DNA of 64,000 nucleotides from Actinopolymorpha rutila (GCF_013407855.1 NZ_JACBZH010000001.1:4526001-4590000); one strand, 5' to 3'; numbered from the stretch's first letter, positions 17,091-26,697 are shown. Numbers and translations: made by a program. Notes: generated by a model not told the origin, from the sequence alone.

Positions 17091-18673
17091 ACCGCGCGGT
17101 GGCCGAGCCTGATGGCCGCGGCGTACGCGCCACCGGCCAGACCCGCCCGAGCCAGCGCGGCCCGGGCGGCATTGGCTCCAGGTGCTCCGTGCACGGCACC
17201 GCCCGGATGCGCGGACGCGCCGGCCAGGTAGAGCCGGTCGACCGGAGTGTCGGCGCGGGCGAGTCCCGGCGTCGGCCGGAAGATCAGCTCCTGGTGGATG
17301 GCCGCCGTACCGGCGTTGATCGCCCCGTCCACCAGGCTCGGGTTGTGGGCCTCCAGGTCAGGCGGGCCGGCCACGTGCCGGCCGAGCACGAGGTCACCGA
17401 AGCCGGGCGCATGGCGTTCGATCACGGCCTGGACGCGGTCGGCGTAGCGTTCGCGCCGCGCGGGGTCCCACCGCCCACCGCGGGGTACGTGGGTGTACGC
17501 CCACACCGTTTCCGTACCGGCCGGGGACCGCGTCGGGTCGGCCACGCCCATCTGCCCGAGCAGCACGAACGGCTTACCCGGCACTCGTGACCGGGACAGG
17601 TCGGAGCCGTACTTCACCAGCGCGTCCAGGTCGCCGCCGAGATGCACCGTCCCCGCGCCGCGTACTTCCGGCGCGGTCCAGGGGACGGGGCCGGACAGTG
17701 CCCAGTCGACCTTGACGGTCGCGTTGTCCCAGTGGAAGCGCTTCAGATCCTCGAGCAACCGGGCCGGCAGGTGGTCCGCACCGACGAGTTGGCGATAGAG
17801 GATCGGGGCGGGTACGTCGGCGAGCACGCCACGACGTGCCCGGACCAGGCCACCGTCGGCCGTTCGTACGCCCAGGGCACGCCCACCGGCGACGATCACC
17901 TGGCTGACCGGTGTGTCGCAGACGATGCGGCCGCCGAGCGAGGTGAACCGGCGTACCAGCGCCTGCGTCAGCCTGCCGGCACCACCTTCGGGCACCGGGA
18001 AGCCGACGTCCTGCCCGAGCATGCACAACAGCCAGCCGAAGACACCGCTGCCGGCATGGTCGGGGCCGAGGTCGGTGTGCAGTGCGTTGCCGGCGAGAAG
18101 CGCCCGCGCACCCTCGCCCTCGAACGACTCCTCGCCGAGGGTGCGAGCGGGCAGCGTCAGCAACCGGGCCATCCGCAGCGCGTCCGCGGTGCCGAGCTTG
18201 CGCAGCAGGCGGGTGCCGGCGCGCACGGGTGGAAACGGGCGCAGCAGGGCCGACAACAGGTCGGTGCGGATCCGCCGCCAGCGCTCGAACTCGGCCAGCC
18301 AGGCCGGTCCGTCGGCGGGGGCGAACGCCGCCAGCGAGGCCGCGGTGGTCTCCGGATCGCGATGCAGCACCGCGGCCCGGTCGTCGGGCAGGACGTGCGC
18401 GAGCACCGCGGGCGCATGCCGCCACCGCAGGCCGTGCAGCTCCAGGTCGAGGTCGGTGAGCACCGGGGACGCCACGCCCAGCGGGTAGAACGCGCTGCAC
18501 AGGTCACTGTGGAAGCCGGGCCTGACCAGCTCGGACGTGCGGACCGCTCCCCCGGGCTCGGGCGTCGCCTCCAGCACCAGGACGTCCCAGCCGGCGTCGG
18601 CGAGAACGTTGGCGGCGACCAGGCCGTTCGGCCCGGCACCGACGACGACCGCGTCGACGACCTCGGTGGTCAT
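17075..18673 (-). CDS. Phytoene desaturase-like FAD-dependent oxidoreductase
   Basis: 532 residues. The N-terminal dinucleotide-binding motif VVVGAGPNGLVAANVLADAGW, the ATPEPGGAVRT motif, and the C-terminal LYLAGASAHPGGAVHG motif define the CrtI-like NAD(P)/FAD superfamily. Members desaturate or isomerise lipophilic substrates; this branch is widespread in actinobacteria and not tied to carotenoids. No crt genes are nearby. The gene overlaps the convergent SRPBCC gene by 16 bp and is followed on the same strand, upstream, by the DUF5709 gene. A second member of the family is encoded at 38638-40257. Confidence 0.88.
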   Translation of the reverse strand: MTTEVVDAVVVGAGPNGLVAANVLADAGWDVLVLEATPEPGGAVRTSELVRPGFHSDLCSAFYPLGVASPVLTDLDLELHGLRWRHAPAVLAHVLPDDRAAVLHRDPETTAASLAAFAPADGPAWLAEFERWRRIRTDLLSALLRPFPPVRAGTRLLRKLGTADALRMARLLTLPARTLGEESFEGEGARALLAGNALHTDLGPDHAGSGVFGWLLCMLGQDVGFPVPEGGAGRLTQALVRRFTSLGGRIVCDTPVSQVIVAGGRALGVRTADGGLVRARRGVLADVPAPILYRQLVGADHLPARLLEDLKRFHWDNATVKVDWALSGPVPWTAPEVRGAGTVHLGGDLDALVKYGSDLSRSRVPGKPFVLLGQMGVADPTRSPAGTETVWAYTHVPRGGRWDPARRERYADRVQAVIERHAPGFGDLVLGRHVAGPPDLEAHNPSLVDGAINAGTAAIHQELIFRPTPGLARADTPVDRLYLAGASAHPGGAVHGAPGANAARAALARAGLAGGAYAAAIRLGHRAVYGAG

Positions 18674-18736
18674 CGGCCCGCTCCCTCCGCCGGACGGCGC
18701 GGGCGGGCCGGGCTCGCAGGGCCGGCACGCAGCTCG

Positions 18737-19159
18737 TCACCGGTCGTCGTCATCGATCTCCATCGTCGGGTCGGGAACCTCCTGCGCGAGCCGCTCGTCG
18801 AGGGTCTCGCCGTGCTCCTCGTCGTCCGCGGTACGGCGGAGCCTGGTGTCGTTGCTGAGCCGGTCCGGCGGCTCGAACTCCGTGACGTCGGACTCCGGGC
18901 GCAGCTCGTCGGTGACCAGAGGGTCGTAGCCCGCGTCACCGGCCACGTCGCGGGCGGCCTCGACGTCGGGCTCGAGGAGGACGTCCGACTCACCCTCCGT
19001 CGGGTCCTGCGGGATGTCGCCGGCGTCAGGAAGGTCGAGATCGGCGTCGACGTCGGGAATCTCGGAGTCGGGCAGGTCGAGGCTGTCCTCCCCGGAGACG
19101 TCCGGGTCGGGAATGTCGTCGCCGGCCGGGGTACGGTCCGGCAGGTCCGGGCTGCTCAC
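18737..19159 (-). CDS. DUF5709 acidic protein
   Basis: 140 residues, strongly acidic, with repeated LPD/IPDVD units in the first half. The second half has the conserved ETLDERLAQEVPDP segment of DUF5709, an actinobacterial family of unknown role. It is predicted to be mostly disordered and cytoplasmic. GTG 19159 is preceded by GGGAGG at seven bases. It lies 63 bases upstream of the oxidoreductase on the same strand. Confidence 0.8.
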   Translation of the reverse strand: MSSPDLPDRTPAGDDIPDPDVSGEDSLDLPDSEIPDVDADLDLPDAGDIPQDPTEGESDVLLEPDVEAARDVAGDAGYDPLVTDELRPESDVTEFEPPDRLSNDTRLRRTADDEEHGETLDERLAQEVPDPTMEIDDDDR

Positions 19160-19696
19160 GATGCGACCTCCCTGGGTGCGTCTGCCTGTCGTGCCGCGCT
19201 GCGGTCGTGGTGTCGTGCTGCCGTGCTGTCGGCTTCTGCCGGTGGAACCCCGAGCCTAGCGCCGGGGCCGTCCCACCAGTCCGACCGTAGCCGTACCCGC
19301 TCCCACCCGCACGGCTGCCACCCCGGCCGCACCGTCGCGGTGAGCCGTCACGGAAGGCGTTGCAGGCGCGCCGTCGGAAGCGGAGCGGACCCTCCGCGAC
19401 GCCCGCAAGCCGTCAAGGACGACTTGACACAGGTCGGTGGTGAGCGCGAATGGTAGGCAACCACAGCCGACACGCCGAGGGGCCACGGCCGAACGAGACC
19501 CGATCGTGACCGCATTGCCGATGTGGCGTACCGGCTGTTGAACGCCTGTGGGTCATCCCATAGTTTGGGTGCGGCGCGAAGCAGCGCACACAGACCGCGC
19601 AGCCCGTGGATGCAGACGGCACCGCCGCCGTCGCGCGAGGCCAGGCTTCGATGCGCCCGTCCGGTTCTCGAGAAACCCCAGGGAGTGCTAGAAGTC
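19160..19696. other. Long intergenic region before the glycine betaine synthase
   Basis: 537 bases with no credible gene. It contains a good promoter at 19538-19566, listed separately, and an orphan TTGACA at about 19423 without a matching -10. The long untranslated leader of about 120 bases after the promoter could carry osmotic control, but I see no known riboswitch. Confidence 0.4.
19538..19566 (+). promoter_or_regulatory. Candidate promoter of the glycine betaine synthase gene
   Basis: TTGAAC, a 17-base spacer and TAGTTT match the housekeeping sigma consensus well. Transcription would start near 19573, about 125 bases before the GTG start codon. Confidence 0.45.
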
Positions 19697-21373
19697 GTGA
19701 AGAGTGCCCAGGACAGTTCCACATCGAACCTGCCCGACGACGGTACGAACGACCAACAACAGTTCGGCGACAGCCCGACCGAGGTCCGGGACACCGACCA
19801 CTACACCCAGGAGTACGTCACCGGCTTCGTCGAGAAGTGGGACGAGCTCATCGACTGGGACAAGCGCGCGGAGAGCGAAGGTCGGTTCTTCATCGACCAG
19901 CTCAAGTCCCGCGGCGCGAAGACCGTGCTGGACGTGGCCACCGGCACCGGTTTCCACTCGGTACGACTGCTCGAGGAGGGCTTCGAGACAGTCAGCGCCG
20001 ACGGCAGCGCCGACATGCTGACCAAGGCGTTCGAGAACGCCCGTGCCCGCGGCGGTCACGTCCTGCGGGTCATGCACGCCGACTGGCGATGGCTCAACCG
20101 CGACGTCCAGGGCGAGTACGACGCGATCATCTGCCTGGGCAACTCCTTCACCCATCTGTTCTCCGAGATCGACCGCAGGAAAGCGCTGGCCGAGTTCTAC
20201 GCGATGCTCAAGCACGACGGCGTTCTCATCCTCGACCAGCGCAACTACGATGCACTGCTCGACGGCGCCTACAGCAACCGGCACACCTACTACTACTGCG
20301 GCGACACGGTCACCGCCGAGCCGGAGTACGTCGACGCGGGGCTCGCGCGCTTCTGCTACACCTTCCCCGACACGAGCCAGTACCACCTGAACATGTATCC
20401 GCTGCGCCGTGACTACGTGCGCACGCTGATGCGGGAGGTCGGTTTCGCGCACGTGGAGACCTACAGCGACTTCCAGGACACCCATCCCGAGGGCGAGCCG
20501 GACTTCTTCATCCACGTTGCGGAGAAGGCGCATCGCATGCCCGACAGTGCGGTCGACGGCTACTCCTCCACGGTGCACACCGCGCGCGACTACTACAACT
20601 CCGAGGACGCAGACACGTTCTACTCGCTGGTGTGGGGTGGCGAGGACATCCACGTCGGCGTCTACACCGAACCCGACGAGGACATCGCCACCGCGAGCAG
20701 GCGCACCGTGACCCGGATGGCCGACGCGCTGGACCTCGGGCCGGACACCCGGGTCCTCGACCTCGGGGCCGGTTTCGGCGGCGCGGCACGGCACCTGTCC
20801 GGCACGTCCGGTTGCCAGACCACGTGCCTCAACCTCAGCGAGGTGGAGAACACCCGCAACCGCGAGCTCACCGAGGCCGCCGGCCTGTCCGAGCTGGTCG
20901 AGGTCGTCGACGGGTCCTTCGAGGACCTGCCCTTCGAGGACAACAGGTTCGACGTCGTCTGGTCCCAGGACGCCCTGCTGCACAGCGGTGACCGGGTGCG
21001 CGTGCTGCAGGAGGCGGTGCGGGTGCTCCGGCCGGGCGGCAGGATCGTCTTCACCGACCCGATGGCCGCCGACGGCTGCCCACGCGAGGCGCTGGCGCCC
21101 ATCCTGCGGCGCCTGCACCTGGACACGATGGCCTCACCGGAGTTCTACCGGCGTACCCTCGCCAACCTCGGGTTGACAGTGGAGTTCGACGACCTGACCG
21201 AGCAGCTGACCACCCACTACCAGCGGGTCCTGGACGAGACCGAACGCCGCGACGCGGACCTCGCCGGCCGGGTCAGTACCGACTACCTCGACCGGATGCG
21301 CACCGGCCTTCGGCACTGGGTCGACGGCGGCCGGTCCGGCAACCTCGCGTGGGGCGTCTTCGTCGCCGCGTGA
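19697..21373 (+). CDS. Fused glycine/sarcosine and sarcosine/dimethylglycine N-methyltransferase
   Basis: 558 residues joining two SAM-dependent methyltransferases. Residues about 1-270 are a GSMT (DVATGTG with Asp79, CLGNSFTHL, HDGVLILDQRNYD). Residues about 285-558 are an SDMT (LDLGAGFGG with Asp355, WSQDALLHSG, GGRIVFTDPM). Together they methylate glycine three times, via sarcosine and dimethylglycine, to glycine betaine, a cytoplasmic osmoprotectant. Fusions of about this size are known from halophilic actinomycetes. GTG 19697 is chosen because upstream in-frame sequence is not protein-like; GGGAG lies 12 bases before it, and GTG 19685 is an alternative. It converges on the clpP pair. Confidence 0.92.
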   Translation: MKSAQDSSTSNLPDDGTNDQQQFGDSPTEVRDTDHYTQEYVTGFVEKWDELIDWDKRAESEGRFFIDQLKSRGAKTVLDVATGTGFHSVRLLEEGFETVSADGSADMLTKAFENARARGGHVLRVMHADWRWLNRDVQGEYDAIICLGNSFTHLFSEIDRRKALAEFYAMLKHDGVLILDQRNYDALLDGAYSNRHTYYYCGDTVTAEPEYVDAGLARFCYTFPDTSQYHLNMYPLRRDYVRTLMREVGFAHVETYSDFQDTHPEGEPDFFIHVAEKAHRMPDSAVDGYSSTVHTARDYYNSEDADTFYSLVWGGEDIHVGVYTEPDEDIATASRRTVTRMADALDLGPDTRVLDLGAGFGGAARHLSGTSGCQTTCLNLSEVENTRNRELTEAAGLSELVEVVDGSFEDLPFEDNRFDVVWSQDALLHSGDRVRVLQEAVRVLRPGGRIVFTDPMAADGCPREALAPILRRLHLDTMASPEFYRRTLANLGLTVEFDDLTEQLTTHYQRVLDETERRDADLAGRVSTDYLDRMRTGLRHWVDGGRSGNLAWGVFVAA

Positions 21374-21385
21374 GTTCTCACCCCA

Positions 21386-21402
21386 GGTCCGCGGGCCGGA
21401 CC
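21386..21402. terminator. Hairpin after the glycine betaine synthase gene
   Basis: GGTCCG/CGGACC, a 6-bp stem with a 5-nt loop, 12 bases after the stop of the methyltransferase gene. Confidence 0.45.
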
Positions 21403-21409
21403 CGGAGCC

Positions 21410-21442
21410 GACGGTCCCGGCTCACTGGGAGTCGGGACCGTC
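21410..21442. terminator. 10-bp hairpin spanning the ClpP2 stop codon
   Basis: GACGGTCCCG/CGGGACCGTC, a perfect 10-bp stem with a 13-nt loop that contains the stop codon of the convergent clpP gene (21422-21424). With the hairpin at 21386 it would separate the two convergent transcripts. Confidence 0.5.
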
Positions 21443-22030
21443 GCCACGGTAGACGAGGATCTCGTCGATCAGTCCGTACGCCCTGGCCTCCTCGGCGTCG
21501 AAGACCCGTTCGCGGTCGGTGTCGGCGCGCAGCGCCTCCATGCTGCGGCCGGTGTGCCGGTTGAGCACCTCCAGCATGAGCGTGCGTACGCGGGCCACCT
21601 CGGCGGCCTGCACCTGCAGGTCGGACAGCGCACCCTGTCCCCTTGTCGCGGGCTGGTGCAGGGCGATCCGGGAGTGACGCAGGGCGAGCCGTTTGCCGGG
21701 CGCACCTCCCGCCAGCAGCACCGTCGCCGCCGAACTCGCCTGGCCCAGGCACATCGTGGACACGTCCGGCAGGACGAACTGCATCGTGTCGTAGATGCCC
21801 ATCAGCGCGCTGAACGAGCCGCCCGGTGAGTTGATGTACAACGAGATGTCCTGCGACGGGCTGGCCGCCTCCAGGTGGATCAGCTGCGCCATCACGACGT
21901 TGGCCACGTCGTCGTCGATCTCGGTGCCGAGGAAGATGATCCGCTCCGACAACAGCCGGCTGAACAGGTCGGTGGCGCGTTCGCCGGTGTGCGTGCGCTC
22001 GATCACGTTGGGGATCGTGTAGTGCCCCAT
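21422..22030 (-). CDS. clpP: ClpP protease subunit (second gene of a clpP pair)
   Basis: 202 residues of the ATP-dependent Clp protease barrel. Ser100 in GQASSAAT and His125 in ALHQPA have the family spacing; the Asp of the triad is in the DTDRERVF segment. ClpP normally has QAASM around the nucleophile; here it is QASSA, so the oxyanion region differs slightly. It starts three bases after the stop of the upstream clpP gene, so translation is probably coupled and the products form a mixed barrel. No clpX, clpC or tig gene is adjacent. This looks like the additional clpP3P4-type pair of actinomycetes rather than the housekeeping pair. Confidence 0.9.
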   Translation of the reverse strand: MGHYTIPNVIERTHTGERATDLFSRLLSERIIFLGTEIDDDVANVVMAQLIHLEAASPSQDISLYINSPGGSFSALMGIYDTMQFVLPDVSTMCLGQASSAATVLLAGGAPGKRLALRHSRIALHQPATRGQGALSDLQVQAAEVARVRTLMLEVLNRHTGRSMEALRADTDRERVFDAEEARAYGLIDEILVYRGDGPDSQ

Positions 22031-22033
22031 GGC

Positions 22034-22651
22034 TCACACCCCCGCCCGGTGGGAGATGCCGTGGCCGATGCGGTCCAGTGAGTCCACGACCGCATCGACC
22101 ATGCCGTACTGGCGAGCCTCCTCGGCGGAGAACCACCGGTCGCGGTCACTGTCCTCACGGATCCGCTCCACCGGCTGACCGGTGTTGGCGGCGAGCAGGC
22201 GTTCCATCTGGCCCTTGGAGTGCTCGAGGTTGTCGGCCTGGATCGCGATGTCCGCGGCGGTTCCGCCGATGCCGGCCGAACCCTGGTGCATCATGATCCG
22301 GGCGTGTGGCAGGGCGAACCGCTTGCCCTTCGTACCCCCGCACAACAGGAACTGCCCCATGCTGGCGGCGAAGCCCATCGCGAGCGTGGACACGTCGTTC
22401 GGGATCAGCCGCATCGTGTCGTAGATCGCCATCCCGGCGTACACCCCGCCGCCGGGGCTGTGGATGTAGAGGCTGATGTCGGTGCGCGGGTCCTGCGCGG
22501 ACAGCAGCAGCAACTGCGCGCACACCCGGTTGGCGCTCACCTCGTCGACCTCCGAGCCGAGCAGGACGATGCGGTGGTGCAGCAGCCTGGCCGCCAGCTG
22601 GTCGTCGAAACCGCTGCCGGTGGTGGCCGCGTCGGTCATGGACGGATTCAC
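22034..22651 (-). CDS. clpP: ClpP protease subunit (first gene of a clpP pair)
   Basis: 205 residues. The triad falls at Ser97 (GFAASMGQF), His122 (MMHQGSAG) and an Asp near 171 (EDSDRDRWF), the same numbering as the E. coli enzyme. The GTG at 22651 is favoured because AGGAGG sits five bases upstream; an internal ATG four codons later is less well placed. It is followed closely by the second clpP gene. Expression may be controlled by ClgR- or PopR-type regulators known for such pairs, but I do not see a convincing operator in the 176 bases upstream. Confidence 0.9.
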   Translation of the reverse strand: MNPSMTDAATTGSGFDDQLAARLLHHRIVLLGSEVDEVSANRVCAQLLLLSAQDPRTDISLYIHSPGGGVYAGMAIYDTMRLIPNDVSTLAMGFAASMGQFLLCGGTKGKRFALPHARIMMHQGSAGIGGTAADIAIQADNLEHSKGQMERLLAANTGQPVERIREDSDRDRWFSAEEARQYGMVDAVVDSLDRIGHGISHRAGV

Positions 22652-22827
22652 GGATGCCTCCTGGACGTGGAGCCCTCGGTCGGCCGGCGACGCCCTACAG
22701 CCGCCGGCCACTGTGCTCACCACTGTCACCGAGAAGGCGAGCCTCGTGACCCGGTGTGCGCTGTCAGCGAATCCGCTCAGGGCGTACAGGAACCCTTGAC
22801 CACATGGCGATCTCGTGGGCGGTGGCC

Positions 22828-25086
22828 TCAGTCGGACAGCACGAGACGGGGGCGCGCGGTCCGGTCGGCCGAACGCCGTCCGGACAACACCGCCCGACGA
22901 CCGTCGTCGGCGACATCCTCGGCCCGGCGCCGATCTCGGATCAGGAGGAAGCCGAGCCGGCCGTCCACGGCGTACCGGAGACTGTCGGACACCTCGAGCC
23001 GGACCGAGCCGGGCGTCCCGGGCGCGGTGAGCTGGCCGGCCGGGAAGACAGCCGTGCCCACGTCGGAAGGGCGGCAGTGGACGGGATCGAGGTGCGGCGC
23101 GGTCGCCCAGGTCAGGTCCTCCCCCGACCAGGACGTGTCCGACAGCGCGTACGCCATGAACGTCAACGGCCGGCCGTCGTCGGTGGACCCGAACAGTTCC
23201 AGCAGCGCGTGCCGCGGTGTGCGACCGCCGGGCCGGGCACCACGCAGGTCGAACTCCAGGTAACTCACCTGCGCACCCGGGGTCCCGTCGGGCACCAGGC
23301 AGACGCCCAACTCCGCCTCCAACTCCGCCTCCGACTCGGCCGGATCACCGTCGCGGCGCACCGACGCGTCGACGTCGGCGAACACGGACACCCTGGGACC
23401 GGGTGCACTCAACGACACCAGCCACACCGAGTCGGCGGGCTGCCGCAGGGTCAGTCTGCCGGACGGCGGAAGTCCCAGGCGCTCGACGACCCCGCCGCTG
23501 TACGCCGGACCGACCTCCTCGACCAGCACCTCCCCACCGGGCCTCGCCTCGGGCAGGTCGCGCAGGTCCAGCGTCACCGGAGCGGTCGGGACGCCGGGCG
23601 GGTGCGGCAACCACAGATATGTACGGCCGCCGGCAGGGTCGTGCGCGGCGAGCACCGTGCGCCCGTCGTCCGCGGTCACTGTCAACAGCTCCTTGTCACC
23701 GGCGAAACCGCGGGCGAACATCCGGTTGACCTCGGCCGCCTTGGTTGCTCCGCGGATGTCGTACGCCCCCTCGTCGGCGACGTAGTAGAAGCCTGTGCCG
23801 TAAGGGATTCCGTTGGACCGCACGGTGTTCTGGAACTTGAACGCGATCATGCCCTCCACGCCGCCGGCGCACCCGGCGGCCCAGATGCGTGCCAGATCGG
23901 TCAAGATCGCCGGAGTCTCCACATCGTCACCGCTGGTCTCGAACGCACCGGTGTTGCGACGGTTGAACTCCGAGTACACGATCGGCAGAGCCACCCCGGT
24001 TGGGGTGTAGGCGGCCATCTTGGCCCGCATCATGTCGATCTCGTACTCGTAGGTCGGCGCCTGTTTGTTGTACTGGTGGGTGTCGAACACGTCGAAGAGG
24101 TCCTGGTCGACCTGTTCGCCGTGGTAGTCGGTGCGGAGGTTCCGCAGCGACACCTCGCCCCATCCGGTCGTGTCGTCACGATGGTCGGCGTCGTGATCGG
24201 CGTCCATGTGGTCGTCCCCGCTGGAACTCGACGCGTGGGTGATCACCGGCGCCTGCACGGTCGCCCTCAGCCGTTTGCCGTACCGGTCGTTGACGTCGGC
24301 GATGGCGGACCTGATCGCGTCCGAGGCGATCTGCAGGCCGCGTACGTACACCGCCTGGTCCACCAGGTCGCCCGCGGCACTCGGGTGGTCGGGCTCGTTG
24401 ACGAAGTTGTACCGCTCCACGTCGAAGTGACGAGCCAAGTGGTAGCTGAACGCGTAGTGCTTCTGCCACTGCAGCCAGAGTCCCGACCACGGGCGGTTCC
24501 AGGCGAGTTCGGCCGCCTCCAGGATGGGGGTGACACCCAACCGCCGTAGTTCGCCGACCTGGTAGTTGAGGCGGTAGTGGTTGGTGTTGGCGTATGTGTG
24601 GTGCTCGAAGAGATCCTCGAGCAGGTCCCAGCGGATGAATGCGTTTCCCTCGGGATCCGTGCGCAGTTCTGCCCGTCGGGCGTCGAAGTCCCCCACCGTG
24701 GCGATACCCGACCCGTCGTCGAACGCCTCGTCCGGCGCCCACTCGGTGAACGACGCGAAGAAGCGTGCCGCGTTGATCCGTGAGTACGCGACCCACGCGG
24801 AGGTGTTGCTGCCCGGCAGGTAGTGCCCGGTGTTGTATCCCACGAGCGACATGCCACGCCCCACCGAATCGTTCCGTACGACGACCTCCGCGCCGGAGAC
24901 GAGCGCCGCCCGCGCCGCTACGGCCGGCCGGACCGGCGCGGCGGCGAACCCGGCGGCGAAGCCGATCCCTCCCAGCACTGCACGTCGGGTGACCCCGACG
25001 GACAGCCCCGGTGAGAGCCGTGAGGGTCGCGATGGCTGCGATGGCTGCGAGGAGGGCGACGGCTGCGACGGCGAGGACGACGACAT
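22828..25086 (-). CDS. Secreted clan GH-A glycoside hydrolase (GH39-like) with C-terminal DNRLRE/CBM96-like domain
   Basis: 752 residues. A Ser/Pro/Gln-rich N-terminus is followed by the Tat motif TRRAVLGG (R34-R35) and a hydrophobic core ending near Ala-rich residue 58, so Tat secretion is expected. The catalytic barrel has the acid/base Glu231 in FVNEPDH and a nucleophile candidate Glu373 in YSEFNRR, the clan GH-A arrangement closest to GH39 xylosidases/iduronidases. From about residue 590 a beta-sandwich domain (VSVFADVDASVRR, YLEFDL, SSW-like DTSWSGEDLTW) resembles the DNRLRE/CBM96 carbohydrate-binding type. It is divergent from a sugar ABC importer, so the enzyme probably releases the sugar that the importer takes up. 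Confidence 0.82.
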   Translation of the reverse strand: MSSSSPSQPSPSSQPSQPSRPSRLSPGLSVGVTRRAVLGGIGFAAGFAAAPVRPAVAARAALVSGAEVVVRNDSVGRGMSLVGYNTGHYLPGSNTSAWVAYSRINAARFFASFTEWAPDEAFDDGSGIATVGDFDARRAELRTDPEGNAFIRWDLLEDLFEHHTYANTNHYRLNYQVGELRRLGVTPILEAAELAWNRPWSGLWLQWQKHYAFSYHLARHFDVERYNFVNEPDHPSAAGDLVDQAVYVRGLQIASDAIRSAIADVNDRYGKRLRATVQAPVITHASSSSGDDHMDADHDADHRDDTTGWGEVSLRNLRTDYHGEQVDQDLFDVFDTHQYNKQAPTYEYEIDMMRAKMAAYTPTGVALPIVYSEFNRRNTGAFETSGDDVETPAILTDLARIWAAGCAGGVEGMIAFKFQNTVRSNGIPYGTGFYYVADEGAYDIRGATKAAEVNRMFARGFAGDKELLTVTADDGRTVLAAHDPAGGRTYLWLPHPPGVPTAPVTLDLRDLPEARPGGEVLVEEVGPAYSGGVVERLGLPPSGRLTLRQPADSVWLVSLSAPGPRVSVFADVDASVRRDGDPAESEAELEAELGVCLVPDGTPGAQVSYLEFDLRGARPGGRTPRHALLELFGSTDDGRPLTFMAYALSDTSWSGEDLTWATAPHLDPVHCRPSDVGTAVFPAGQLTAPGTPGSVRLEVSDSLRYAVDGRLGFLLIRDRRRAEDVADDGRRAVLSGRRSADRTARPRLVLSD

Positions 25087-25304
25087 GGCGGCTCCCGTGG
25101 TTGATGCGGACCGAATCTAAGCAGCCCGTGGCACGCCGACAACCTGTTGCCGGAAGCGGTCCACTCAGCGCGGCCCTTCCGGACGTGTCCAATACTGTCC
25201 AACACCCGGCCAACTCTCCTCCGGGTCTTGTCCGGCCCCGGCTCACGTGCGGAGTATCTGCTAGCACTTCCGCCGATCCGCCGACCGACCCGAGGGGCCA
25301 TCCG

Positions 25305-26681
25305 GTGACGAAGCGCCTGCGGTACCTCCTCCTCAGCGTGCTGCTGTGTGTACCGTTCCTCGCCGCCTGCGGGATCTCCAGTGCGGACACCGGTGCGCTG
25401 TCGGGCCGTTGCCCCGGCACCAAACCCGCGAAGGACTCGGTGACCATCGAGTGGTGGGTCGCCTGGGCCAACCCGACCCTCACCAGGGCGGCACAGGAAT
25501 TCAACTGCGCCAACCCGAAGATCCTGGTGAAGATCACGCTGTACCCGAACGTCGGCGACGACCGGCAGGGGAAGCTGCTGGCCGCGACGGTCGGCAAGAG
25601 TCCGCCCAACGTGGTCGTCGCCTATGACGACGTCATCGCGCGGTGGGCCTCCCAGGGAATGATCCAGCCACTCGACGACGCGGTTCGGCACGCGGGCACC
25701 AGCGCCACGGACTTCGTACCGGAGGCGTGGGACTCCGTGCGTTGGCAGGGCCACACCTACGGCGTCCCGATCGACTGGGACCCCGACACGCTGTTGTGGT
25801 GGAACAAGGAGGTCTTCGCCGACGCCGGCCTAGATCCCGATCGGGGCCCGCGCACGTGGGCGGAACTCGAGGACTATGCGCGCCGAATCGACCGGATCGA
25901 CGAGCGTGGCCGGATCGCCAGGCTGGGGTTCGTGCCCTGGTCGGGATGGGAGTTCAACGACATCGAGTTCGGCCACCTGTTCGACGCCGGGCTGGAGAGC
26001 GGCGCGAACCGCCGGGTGACACTGAACACGCCCGGCATGCGGGCGGCCCTGGAGTGGGAGGCGTCGATCGCCCGGCGCTACGGCGGTGCGTCCAAGGTGA
26101 ACAGCTTCACCTACGTCGCGAACGCCACCGGCGCCGCCGCCGACCCGTTGATCTCCGGCCGCCTCGGCATGATGGCTGTCGGCGACTGGTACCTCGGCAA
26201 CCGGCAGGTGATCGGGGCCAAGGAGTTCCAGGCGAAGATCGGCGTCGGCGTGATCCCGCCGCGACCCGGCGGCCGGCCCTACCTGTGCCACAGCGGGTGG
26301 GCCTTCATGATGCCGCGCGGCGCCGGGCACGTGGAGGAGACGATGAAGTTCGTCGCCTGGATGCTGGACGACCACCGGTTCGCACGCTACTTCGGTGCCG
26401 CCCTGGGCTGGGCGCCCGCGAAGAAGTCCTCGCGTGCAGTGCCGTTCTACGCCGACGACCCGATGTGGCAGGCGGTGTTCGCGGCCAACGCCAGTGCCGG
26501 TGCCGAACGCCAGTGGCTGCCGCCGAGCCCGGTGCTGGCGGAGTACTACCGCGCTCTCGGCGACGCCGAGGAACAGGTCGTCAACCTGAAGATGACACCG
26601 GCGCAGGCGCTGGCCGAGGCCGACTCGATCGTGCAGCAGGCGCTCGAGGTGGCCATCACCGAACGCAACTACGGTGACTGA
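25305..26681 (+). CDS. Sugar ABC transporter solute-binding lipoprotein (family 1)
   Basis: 458 residues. The signal peptide ends in the lipobox LAAC with Cys22. The mature part is an SBP_bac_1 protein: IEWWVAWANP, QGKLLAATVGKSPPNVVVAYDD, WDPDTLLWWNKEVFADAGLD and the C-terminal helix. It captures a mono- or oligosaccharide outside the cell and passes it to the two permeases encoded next. GTG 25305 is chosen because it gives a proper lipoprotein signal. No ATPase gene is in the cluster; such systems normally share an MsmK-type ATPase encoded elsewhere. The divergent hydrolase suggests the substrate is its product. Confidence 0.92.
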   Translation: MTKRLRYLLLSVLLCVPFLAACGISSADTGALSGRCPGTKPAKDSVTIEWWVAWANPTLTRAAQEFNCANPKILVKITLYPNVGDDRQGKLLAATVGKSPPNVVVAYDDVIARWASQGMIQPLDDAVRHAGTSATDFVPEAWDSVRWQGHTYGVPIDWDPDTLLWWNKEVFADAGLDPDRGPRTWAELEDYARRIDRIDERGRIARLGFVPWSGWEFNDIEFGHLFDAGLESGANRRVTLNTPGMRAALEWEASIARRYGGASKVNSFTYVANATGAAADPLISGRLGMMAVGDWYLGNRQVIGAKEFQAKIGVGVIPPRPGGRPYLCHSGWAFMMPRGAGHVEETMKFVAWMLDDHRFARYFGAALGWAPAKKSSRAVPFYADDPMWQAVFAANASAGAERQWLPPSPVLAEYYRALGDAEEQVVNLKMTPAQALAEADSIVQQALEVAITERNYGD

Positions 26682-26697
26682 TCCGGAGGAGAACCAC

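Noticed and set aside
17642..19456. 604-codon plus-strand open frame
   Set aside because: It runs antisense through the phytoene-desaturase-like and DUF5709 genes, both of which have recognisable motifs.
22652..22827. Possible ClgR/PopR operator before the clpP pair
   Set aside because: An AGCG-N4-CGCT palindrome is present but too short and too GC-typical to claim as a known box.
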